NCBI GenBank assembly: GCA_034928535.1
Contig: JAYFOV010000047.1
Coordinates: forward strand, 1 to 28,595
DNA from: CAXXOK01 sp001604115
GTDB taxonomy: Bacteria; Bacillota; Clostridia; Christensenellales; Aristaeellaceae
DNA length: 28,595 nt
Reading direction: 5' to 3'
This document shows, piece after piece, positions 23,228 to 28,595 of this stretch. The notes beneath the pieces were generated by a model, which saw nothing but the letters and a program-made list of their open reading frames with translations, ran no database searches and was not told where the DNA came from. How positions within the stretch are numbered: position 1 is the first letter of the stretch; the number at the start of each line of letters is the position of its first letter. The position numbers and the translations under genes were made by a program.

Positions 23228-23944
23228 CTAGCCAATGATCCGCGCGTTGAAGCGGCGGTAAAGCACTGCGATCCACCCCAGCGCCACCGCCACGGCGGGC
23301 AGCGCCCACAGGGGCGCGCTGTCGCGCACCATCAGCGCCAGCCAGTAGCCCGGCAGGATGCCCGCCACATGTGACAGCGGCGGCGCGAGGAAATACGCGG
23401 CCATATACCCCAGCAGAAAAAACCCGCTCAGCTTGATCAGCGCCATGCCCTCCACCTTGTTGCGGGCAAAGCCGATGACCAGCATGGCCACGCTCACGCT
23501 CACCAGTGCGTTGCACAGCGCGGCGATCACGTTCATCCCCAGCGCCATGCCGGATAGGCTGAACACAGCCACCACCGCGATATCATACACCACCGACGCT
23601 GCGGTGAGGATGCCGATGCGGGAGGCGAGGTACCCCGTGCGCCGCAGGGGGGTGACCATCAGGTAGCGGGCGGTGCCATCGTCCATCTCCTCCAAAATCA
23701 CCATGACGCCGGAAAAACAGAGCATCAGGGGGGTGAGCAGGGACAGGCACAGGTCAAAGAGCGCGTAGAAGGGCGCCAGGCTGTGCGCAACGCCCGTGCC
23801 GGGCTGCAGCGCCCCCTCCAGCGCGGGGATGCCGTAGCGCAGCGCAAGCCCGATCAGGATAGGCGCAAACAGGCAGCCTGCGAGCATCGCATCGCGCCAA
23901 ATGGCGCTCAGGAATTGCCGGAATGCGGCCAGGATGGCTTTCAC
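23228..23944 (-). CDS. ABC-2 type transporter permease (second permease)
   Basis: A 238-residue integral membrane protein with about six hydrophobic segments, the third gene of an ABC exporter operon. Recognisable ABC-2 permease features are the N-terminal amphipathic start MKAILAAFRQFLSAIWRD, and the cytoplasmic segment EEMDDGTARYLMVTPLRR, where coupling to the ATPase is expected in this family. It begins with GTG at 23944, overlapping the preceding permease's TGA (GTGA), with GGGAGGTGG as ribosome binding site: translational coupling. The pair resembles permeases annotated as fluoroquinolone exporters, but the substrate is not known. Confidence 0.87.
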   Translation of the reverse strand: MKAILAAFRQFLSAIWRDAMLAGCLFAPILIGLALRYGIPALEGALQPGTGVAHSLAPFYALFDLCLSLLTPLMLCFSGVMVILEEMDDGTARYLMVTPLRRTGYLASRIGILTAASVVYDIAVVAVFSLSGMALGMNVIAALCNALVSVSVAMLVIGFARNKVEGMALIKLSGFFLLGYMAAYFLAPPLSHVAGILPGYWLALMVRDSAPLWALPAVAVALGWIAVLYRRFNARIIG

Positions 23945-24654
23945 AGCTTGCCACCTCCCAGTGCGTCAAAGTAGGCGCGCACCACGCGCCGGGTCAGCCA
24001 GATGGCCAGCGCGTCCCACACGAGCAGCGTCAGCACCGCAAAGGGCCACAGCCCTGTGTCCGCGCCCATGAGCACAATGGCCGCAACGCCGGGCGTGAGC
24101 AGCCACAGCGGCGAGCTGACCCCGCCAAACCAGTAAAACAGCGCGGGTGTGAAGGCGAGGATCTCCACCGGGACGGATAGGAGCAAAAACTGGTTCAGGC
24201 TCACGCTTTGGCATGCCAACATGATGCCGATCATGGTGAAAAGCGGCGAAGCCAGCCCCACCGCCAGCGCCACGCCCGGCAAGGGGTTGCCCGCCACGCT
24301 GCCGACAATCAGCCCCACCGCCAGCCCCAGCAGGCTGAGCGCCAGCACCTTGGCGGCGATGTATTCCCCCGCGTTAACAGGGGATGTGGCCAGCGCGCAG
24401 TTCACCCGCAGGCTTTTCTCAATGAGCACCAAAGCCCCCATGAAAAACAGGCCGATGGCCGCGGGATCGCTGAGGATCACCACGCCGCCGGCAAGCGGGC
24501 GCGCCGCGGGAGCCGTCCACAGCGTCAGCAGCACATAGATGCCCGTCACCAGCACATACAGCGCCAAAATGCCTTGCCGCCACGCCAGGCGAACCTCCCC
24601 GCGCACCAGCGCGGCAAGCCTGGCCAGCGAGGGGTTGTTGCTTGGCGTCATCAT
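23941..24654 (-). CDS. ABC-2 type transporter permease (first permease)
   Basis: A 237-residue membrane protein with about six hydrophobic segments, including YVLVTGIYVLLTLW, GLFFMGALVLIEKSLRV, VLALSLLGLAVGLIVGSVAG and a C-terminal FAVLTLLVWDALAIWL. The IEKSLRVNCALATSPV segment is the expected cytoplasmic coupling loop. Starts at ATG 24654, overlapping the ATPase stop by four bases (ATGA), with GGAGGG upstream. Likely forms a heterodimeric permease with the following gene product. Confidence 0.87.
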   Translation of the reverse strand: MMTPSNNPSLARLAALVRGEVRLAWRQGILALYVLVTGIYVLLTLWTAPAARPLAGGVVILSDPAAIGLFFMGALVLIEKSLRVNCALATSPVNAGEYIAAKVLALSLLGLAVGLIVGSVAGNPLPGVALAVGLASPLFTMIGIMLACQSVSLNQFLLLSVPVEILAFTPALFYWFGGVSSPLWLLTPGVAAIVLMGADTGLWPFAVLTLLVWDALAIWLTRRVVRAYFDALGGGKL

Positions 24655-25499
24655 GCCAGCACCCTCCCCGTAATGTCCATGAACACATCCCCCAGGGTTT
24701 GCTCCCGGGAATGGATGGTGGTCAGGCGGTTTTCGGCAATGAGCCTGCGCAGCACTTCATCCGTGGCGGTGGCGGTCAGGGGGCACTCGCCCGCCTGCTC
24801 GCGTCCATCCGCCAGATAGGTGTAGGCCACCTCGGTGGCGGCTTTGCGCATGATCAGGTTGTGCGGCGTGTCCAGCGCGCGCAGCTGCCCGTCCACGATA
24901 AAGGCGACCCGATCGCACAGCTCTGTTGCGTCCTGCATGTTATGGGTGGTCAGCAGGATGGTTGCGCCCCTGTCCCGTTCGGCCAGGATACGCTGCTTGA
25001 TCACCTGCGCATTGGTGGGGTCCAGGCCGCTGGTGGGTTCATCCAGAAACAGGATGTCGGGGCGGTGCAGCAGGGCTTTGATAAAGTTCAGCCGCGTGCG
25101 CATGCCTTTGGAGTATTCGGCCACCTTTTGATCCGCGCTGTGCAGCAGCCCCACCTCGGCCAGCAGCGCCTGCGCGGGCAGCAGCTCCCCTGCGTACAGC
25201 GAACCGAAAAAATCAAGGTTTTGCCGACCGGTCAGTTTTTCGTAGAGGGTGGGAAACTCAAACGCAACGCCGATGCGCTCGTAAAAAGCGCTGTCGGCCG
25301 TCCGCGCCTCGCGCCCCGCCACCTGAACACTGCCGGTATAGCCGCGCAGCATGCCGATCAAAATTTTTTGCAGCGTGCTCTTGCCCGCGCCGGAAGGTCC
25401 CAGAAACCCGAGCACCGAACCTTTTTCCGCCTGAAAATCGATGGGTCCCAAAAAAGGTTCCTTGCCGTAGCGAAACCGCAGATCCTGGACTGTGATCAT
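24651..25499 (-). CDS. ABC transporter ATP-binding protein
   Basis: A 282-residue ATPase that powers the two downstream permeases. Walker A GPSGAGKST at 34-42, signature EYSKGM at 128-133 (YSKGM form of LSGGQ common in exporters), Walker B ILFLDEP with Glu154 at 149-155, D-loop SGLD, H-loop in TTHNM. The Q-loop position reads FEFPTLYEKLT, with Glu81 where Gln is usual; I recall the same in related ABC-2 exporter ATPases. Start ATG 25499 was chosen for its match to ATPase N-termini; the open frame further upstream has no such similarity and crosses the promoter. The C-terminal 60 residues form the accessory domain seen in ABC-2 exporters. Confidence 0.93.
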   Translation of the reverse strand: MITVQDLRFRYGKEPFLGPIDFQAEKGSVLGFLGPSGAGKSTLQKILIGMLRGYTGSVQVAGREARTADSAFYERIGVAFEFPTLYEKLTGRQNLDFFGSLYAGELLPAQALLAEVGLLHSADQKVAEYSKGMRTRLNFIKALLHRPDILFLDEPTSGLDPTNAQVIKQRILAERDRGATILLTTHNMQDATELCDRVAFIVDGQLRALDTPHNLIMRKAATEVAYTYLADGREQAGECPLTATATDEVLRRLIAENRLTTIHSREQTLGDVFMDITGRVLA

Positions 25500-25571
25500 C
25501 CTATGCACCTCTGCTCCCGTAGCGGGCAGGCGGCGCGCAAACCGCGCCTGTCCCTCACCCTGATTGCACTC

Positions 25572-25600
25572 AGCATAGCCAAAGCGCGCGGATTTGGCAA
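25572..25600 (-). promoter_or_regulatory. Promoter of the ABC exporter operon
   Basis: On the minus strand TTGCCA (25595-25600), a 17-base spacer and TATGCT (25572-25577), about 73 bases upstream of the ATPase start. Confidence 0.65.
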
Positions 25601-25736
25601 GCGCATTTTTGCCAATGAAGCCGTGGCCGAACCCAAGCGTCGTTTTGGATGTTTGTGGGTTTGCGGCGGCTGGGGAGAAGCCCTCCGTGGCCATTGGCCG
25701 GGCGTGTGCTGTGCGCTTTGCCAAGTGCGGAAACAG
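25601..25736. other. Noncoding gap between ABC operon promoter and azl terminator
   Basis: The whole gap from 25500 to 25878 has no gene; it holds the ABC promoter, this featureless stretch and the azl terminator. Confidence 0.4.
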
Positions 25737-25772
25737 CAAACACCCCGGGGTGCAGTGCCCCCGGGGTGTTTG
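25737..25772 (-). terminator. Terminator hairpin downstream of azlD
   Basis: A perfect 14-bp stem, CAAACACCCCGGGG (25737-25750) with 25759-25772, and loop TGCAGTGC. It is about 106 bases past the azlD stop. On the minus strand it is followed by CTGTTTCC, a weak T-tract. Confidence 0.65.
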
Positions 25773-25878
25773 AAAACCGGCCTGGGTGTGCCGCGATGCA
25801 ATAGAGCGGGGAGGGATATGGCGGTAGCAGCCGTGATCCGGGCGGAGCCAAGCCGCCCGGCGCCTGCGCGCCACGGAA

Positions 25879-26211
25879 TCACACGGGAAACGCCGTGCGG
25901 ATGAGCAGCATATAGCATGCTGTGCCCGCGACAATGCTGAGGATGGTGTTTTTGCGCCACAGCTGCAGTCCGGCCACCACCGCCACGGAGATCAGCTCCG
26001 GCGCGCCGTGGGGGGGCGCGGCAAAAGGCGTGTTGCGCAGGCAATAGACAACCAAAATGACCATGATGGCGGAGGGAAGCGCCTTGCCCAGATAATCCAC
26101 CATCGGCGGAGGGCTTTTGCGGCTGAAGATCAGGTAGGGAAGCCCGCGTGTGAGCCAGGTCATGCCCGCGATGATGGCGATGATCAGGGCGGTGCGAAGG
26201 GTCTCACTCAT
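25879..26211 (-). CDS. azlD: AzlD-family branched-chain amino acid transport protein
   Basis: A 110-residue protein with about four membrane segments; small partner of AzlC in an exporter of branched-chain amino acids or analogues. Visible AzlD features are the N-terminal helix followed by TWLTRGLPYLIF, then YLGKALPSAIMVILVVYCL. The start at ATG 26211 has GAGGAGG upstream and overlaps the azlC stop by eight bases (ATGAGTGA), which indicates translational coupling; an in-frame alternative at 26232 lies deeper in azlC and is rejected. Confidence 0.9.
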   Translation of the reverse strand: MSETLRTALIIAIIAGMTWLTRGLPYLIFSRKSPPPMVDYLGKALPSAIMVILVVYCLRNTPFAAPPHGAPELISVAVVAGLQLWRKNTILSIVAGTACYMLLIRTAFPV

Positions 26212-26923
26212 GGGCAACCTCCTCACGGGCAAGGCGCGGGGCGCGGGGCTTGAGCAGCACCAGCGCCACCACGCTCACCGACAGCGCGGGCAGGATCAGA
26301 TTGTCCGGCCCCAGCAGGAAGTAAAACAGCACTGCGCTGGCAAAGCCGAGGATGGCGGGGATATGCGTTTCGGCTGCCCGCCACTGGTTGACCACCACCG
26401 CCACAAACAGCGCCGTGGCGGAAAATTCGATGCCCGCCATATCCACCGGGAGCACCTGGCCAATGGCCGCGCCCGCCGTGCAGCTGGCGATCCACAGCAG
26501 GTGGCACAGCAGCAGGATGTAAAACTGCACCCGCCCCTTGTCCAGCCCCTCCGGCACGCGCAAGGCCACCAGCAGGGAGTAGGTTTCGTCCGTCAGGGTG
26601 AGCGCCATGTAGGGATATTGCCACGCGCGCCCCTTTTGCCTGCCAATGGCGCGGAAAGGCTCAATAAAGCTGAGCCCGTAAAACACGTGGCGGGCGTTGA
26701 TCAGCAGCGTCATCACGGCGACCACGGGCAGGGCGACGCCGCTGGTCATGAGTGTGACCATGACGATCTGCATGGAGCCCGCATAGACAAACGTGGCGGA
26801 AAGAAACGCCCAGATGGGCGCATACCCCGCCGCGTTGAGCAACAGGCCGCTGGCCAGACCGACAAACAAATACGCAAACACGATGGGCACCGTTTGCACG
26901 GCTGCATAGCGCAAGGCCTTCAT
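26204..26923 (-). CDS. azlC: AzlC-family branched-chain amino acid transporter permease
   Basis: A 239-residue membrane protein with about seven hydrophobic segments. AzlC signatures: PIVFAYLFVGLASGLL in helix 1, FVYAGSMQIVMVTL, LLINARHVFYGLSF, ALTLTDETYSLL, and an alternating hydrophobic C-terminal region. In Bacillus subtilis AzlCD exports 4-azaleucine and is thought to export branched-chain amino acids (family knowledge). Start ATG 26923 follows GGAAGGGAG; the longer open frame to 27001 covers the promoter and is rejected. No Lrp/AzlB-type regulator gene is in the window. Confidence 0.93.
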   Translation of the reverse strand: MKALRYAAVQTVPIVFAYLFVGLASGLLLNAAGYAPIWAFLSATFVYAGSMQIVMVTLMTSGVALPVVAVMTLLINARHVFYGLSFIEPFRAIGRQKGRAWQYPYMALTLTDETYSLLVALRVPEGLDKGRVQFYILLLCHLLWIASCTAGAAIGQVLPVDMAGIEFSATALFVAVVVNQWRAAETHIPAILGFASAVLFYFLLGPDNLILPALSVSVVALVLLKPRAPRLAREEVAHE

Positions 26924-26972
26924 GCGTGTGCTCCCTTCCTGATGGCCGGGGCGCCCGGCCGGATTGTTTGGT

Positions 26973-27001
26973 ATTATAACCCATGGATGCCGGGCGCACA
27001 A
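26973..27001 (-). promoter_or_regulatory. Promoter of the azlCD operon
   Basis: On the minus strand TTGTGC (26996-27001), a 17-base spacer and a perfect TATAAT (26973-26978), 50 bases upstream of the azlC start. Confidence 0.75.
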
Positions 27002-27088
27002 GGGGCAAACGGCGGCCTGGCCGCCGGGGTGTTGGGCTGGCGGTGATTATGCCGCCCAAAGCCTGGCGGGCTGGGGTACAAACCTGTG

Positions 27089-27172
27089 CCTGCAACCCGC
27101 GCCAGTGTGCGGCCTGCAAGTCGACCTGCAAGGCCATGAACCCCAGCAGGTGCCCTGCAACCCGCGCCAGTG
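27089..27172. repeat. Pair of 19-bp direct repeats, 65 bases apart
   Basis: CCTGCAACCCGCGCCAGTG occurs exactly at 27089-27107 and 27154-27172. Between them CCTGCAAG occurs twice more (around 27113 and 27125). They lie in the noncoding gap between azlC and tRNA-Arg (27002-27302), where I see no gene. Function unknown. Confidence 0.85.
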
Positions 27173-27302
27173 AGCAAGCGGCAGGTGCAGATCAGGCGGT
27201 TTACCATGGCGAGAAAAGTTGGCGGGCGAAGGGCACGGCACACTCAGAGGCATGGCGGCAGATACTGGGCATCCCGGGGATGCAGTTTTGCGAAAAAAGT
27301 GC

Positions 27303-27331
27303 TTGCATTTTGCCCAGACACCTGTTATTAT
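27303..27331 (+). promoter_or_regulatory. Promoter for tRNA-Arg
   Basis: TTGCAT (27303-27308), a 17-base spacer and TATTAT (27326-27331) with extended -10 TG; the -10 lies in a short TTA-triplet run. The tRNA begins 30 bases after the -10. Confidence 0.75.
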
Positions 27332-27361
27332 TATTAGGCTGCATCGCAACCCGGTGCGCAA

Positions 27362-27438
27362 GGGCCTGTAGCTCAGCTGGATAGAGTGTTTGACTACGAA
27401 TCAAAAGGTCGTGGGTTCGAATCCCGCCAGGCTCACCA
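27362..27438 (+). tRNA. tRNA-Arg (anticodon ACG)
   Basis: A 77-nt cloverleaf: acceptor GGGCCTG with CAGGCTC (one G-T pair), D-arm GCTC/GAGT, anticodon stem TTTGA/TCAAA around loop CTACGAA (anticodon ACG, probably edited to ICG), T-arm GTGGG/CCCGC with loop TTCGAAT, discriminator A and encoded CCA. The 3' half is a common integration site for mobile elements, and the base composition changes right after it. Confidence 0.97.
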
Positions 27439-27441
27439 AGG

Positions 27442-27477
27442 AAACCCTTTGAAACTAAGTGTTTCGAAGGGTTTTTT
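27442..27477 (+). terminator. Intrinsic terminator of tRNA-Arg
   Basis: AAACCCTTTGAAAC (27442-27455) pairs with 27461-27474 (one G-T pair) with loop TAAGT, followed by a run of T (27472-27477). Confidence 0.9.
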
Positions 27478-27518
27478 ATTTATGCTGAATACGCATTATT
27501 GAGGATATTTTCCGGGTT

Positions 27519-27554
27519 TGACTGACGTCAGTCAGTCAAAATGTCAGTCAAAAT
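27519..27554. repeat. 16-bp palindrome fused to a 12-bp tandem duplication
   Basis: TGACTGACGTCAGTCA (27519-27534) is a perfect palindrome. It overlaps two exact tandem copies of GTCAGTCAAAAT (27531-27542 and 27543-27554). It sits just beyond the tRNA-Arg terminator. Possible binding site or scar; function unknown. Confidence 0.85.
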
Positions 27555-28035
27555 ATTGAAGGCTATCTCAGGGCGTTTTTTTCTACAAGGCTAGGTTCAC
27601 ACCCTCGCGTGAGGGACAAATGATGGGCATATTAGTGGTGGCGAATACATATTGCGCAAACACGTCCAGACTTCTTTCTACGCCATCTTTTTGAGTGCGA
27701 GTTTTCCGGCCCCAAGCTCGTACATTTTTCTTTTAAATATTGTGATTTGCTTGTATGTATCAATACTCCGATATAACGTAAGCGGATTTCCACAAGAATT
27801 CCACATCTTGCCTTTTCTAAACACCGTCTGCTCCAGCGTTAGATCACGCCCCTTACATTCGAAATCCTTCCCGGGGGTGTTTACTCTTTATCCCTCTGGT
27901 GCTATATTATCTACGGGAGCCTTACCCGAAGTCGTTTTGGACGTTTGCGCGAAGGGTTCATAAGAACTACCACGTGGCGGTCGGGGTAAGCTCTCTTTTT
28001 GTGCACCCAAATACATTTTCTGACCCCTACCGTTA
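27555..28035. other. AT-richer gene-free flank of the CRISPR array
   Basis: About 480 bases with no intact gene. Composition is clearly less GC-rich than the rest of the window. A small hairpin CCCTCGCGTGAGGG lies at 27602-27615. The plus-strand frame 27652-27963 is open for 103 codons but starts at TTG without a ribosome binding site and is not convincing. The minus strand has a largely open frame discussed separately. If the array is read right to left, this is its trailer side. Confidence 0.5.
27597..27995 (-). pseudogene. Possible decayed coding sequence (two internal stops)
   Basis: One minus-strand frame is open from about 27995 down to TGA at 27597-27599 except for TAA at 27888-27890 and TAG at 27678-27680. 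The middle piece (69 codons) reads like ordinary protein, with DFECKGRDLTLEQTVFRKGK and TYKQITIFKRKMYELGAG. There is no start codon with a ribosome binding site, and I recognise no family. It may be a remnant of a gene from the same transferred segment as the array, or chance. Confidence 0.25.
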
Positions 28036-28595
28036 CGGTTCACCCCCACATACGTGGGGCAGCCCACCGCCATGTCCAGGCAATCCTGCAGGTAGCTCGC
28101 ATCACCCCCACATGCGTGGGGCAGACGAAGCGTCGCTATTCGCGCGGCACATCAAATGGCGGTTCACCCCCACATGCGTGAGGCAGACGCGTTTGTAGGC
28201 CAGACAGCCAGCCCTCCTGCGCGGTTCACCCCCACATGCGTGGGGCAGACCGTTCTCGACCGTTCTCGCATAATATTGGTAGGTCGGTTCACCCCCACAT
28301 GCGTGGGGCAGACCCCGGTACCCGAGGATGGATCCGCCCGTGCCCCGCGGTTCACCCCCACATGCGTGGGGCAGACTCTCGAACCATCAAAAATCTGAAG
28401 TCCGCTTCATCGGTTCACCCCCACATGCGTGGGGCAGACCCCAGTCGGGTTTGACGGTCGGCGCCATCTCGCCGATTCACCCCCACATACGTTGGGCAGA
28501 CGGGTGCAGCATGATTAACAAGTACGCTACCTGCCGGTTCACCCCCACATACGTGGGGCAGACGTAGGCTAGCGTACATGATTACACCCCCATAT
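28036..28595 (-). CRISPR. CRISPR array, type I-E-like repeats, running off the right edge
   Basis: Nine 29-base repeats start at 28036, 28098, 28160, 28222, 28285, 28348, 28411, 28473 and 28535. The core is CCCCCACATGCGTGGGGC (stem CCCCAC/GTGGGG, loop ATGC), flanked by CGGTT and AGAC. Eight spacers are 33 or 34 bases. Repeats 4-7 are identical; 1, 2, 3, 8 and 9 carry substitutions, and a fragment at about 28580-28595 may be a tenth. On the minus strand the repeat ends in GTGAACCG, the position and form of the type I-E crRNA 5' handle (AUAAACCG in E. coli), so I infer minus-strand transcription with the leader to the right. No cas gene is in the window. Confidence 0.95.

Noticed and set aside
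27500..27559. C-terminal remnant of a tyrosine integrase (frame reading GLTDVSQSKCQSKY)
   Set aside because: The frame is only about 19 codons between stops and has no integrase active-site residue; the repeats alone explain the peptide.
27652..27963. A 103-codon plus-strand open frame left of the array
   Set aside because: Begins at TTG without a ribosome binding site, and no recognisable family; composition is explained by AT-rich DNA.
28156..28567. Open frames within the CRISPR array
   Set aside because: Their peptides repeat FTPTCVGQT or VHPHMRGAD, which are just translations of the repeat.

Overview
The window looks like a chromosomal segment of a GC-rich, low-AT-bias Firmicute, most likely a gut-type member of the Clostridia. 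This is inferred from strong AGGAGG-type ribosome binding sites, sigma-A type promoters (TTGACA/TATAAT), tRNAs with encoded CCA, Firmicutes-type gene families (AzlCD, MoxR-DUF58-transglutaminase, DUF4282) and the absence of Gram-negative envelope genes. No rRNA or ribosomal protein is present, so placement below class is not possible from this sequence.

Layout. Bases 121-5175 (+) carry a sirtuin, a calcineurin-type phosphoesterase, a GNAT acetyltransferase, a YiaK-like 3-dehydro-L-gulonate 2-dehydrogenase, a secreted CHAP peptidoglycan hydrolase and a 96-residue glycine-rich hydrophobic protein. A tRNA-Thr(GGT) lies on the minus strand at 5439-5514. Bases 5887-11679 (-) form a probable operon read right to left: MoxR AAA+ ATPase, DUF58 protein, TgpA-like membrane transglutaminase and PHP-family phosphoesterase. 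Bases 12102-16490 (+) hold an MFS exporter followed by three small-molecule redox genes: YgiD-like dioxygenase, pirin and YghZ-like aldo-keto reductase. Next come a 698-residue polytopic membrane protein (16920-19016, -) and a divergent three-gene operon (19272-21778, +) of HAD phosphatase, beta-lactamase-fold serine hydrolase and phosphoesterase. On the minus strand follow a DUF4282-type membrane protein (22136-22999), an ABC-2 exporter (ATPase plus two permeases, translationally coupled, 23228-25499) and the AzlC/AzlD branched-chain amino acid exporter (25879-26923).

The right end changes character. After tRNA-Arg(ACG) at 27362-27438 and its terminator the DNA becomes visibly AT-richer and carries no intact gene for about 560 bases. 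A type I-E-like CRISPR array then starts at 28036 and runs to the window edge, with nine full repeats, eight full spacers and a possible aberrant tenth repeat. No cas gene is in the window. Repeat polarity (handle GTGAACCG on the minus strand) suggests crRNA is read right to left, so leader and cas genes would lie beyond the right edge.

Most genes are ordinary housekeeping or accessory metabolism. The points most worth a second look are the mosaic CRISPR array and its degenerate AT-rich flank, a MITE-like inverted-repeat element at 16567-16730, the small glycine-rich protein with a near-consensus promoter, and two enzymes with unusual active-site motifs (YCC in place of YSN in the serine hydrolase; ADAH in place of GHTH in a phosphoesterase). 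No clearly new multi-gene system could be demonstrated from the sequence alone. All promoters, terminators and product names are by eye from motifs and family knowledge; no searches were run.
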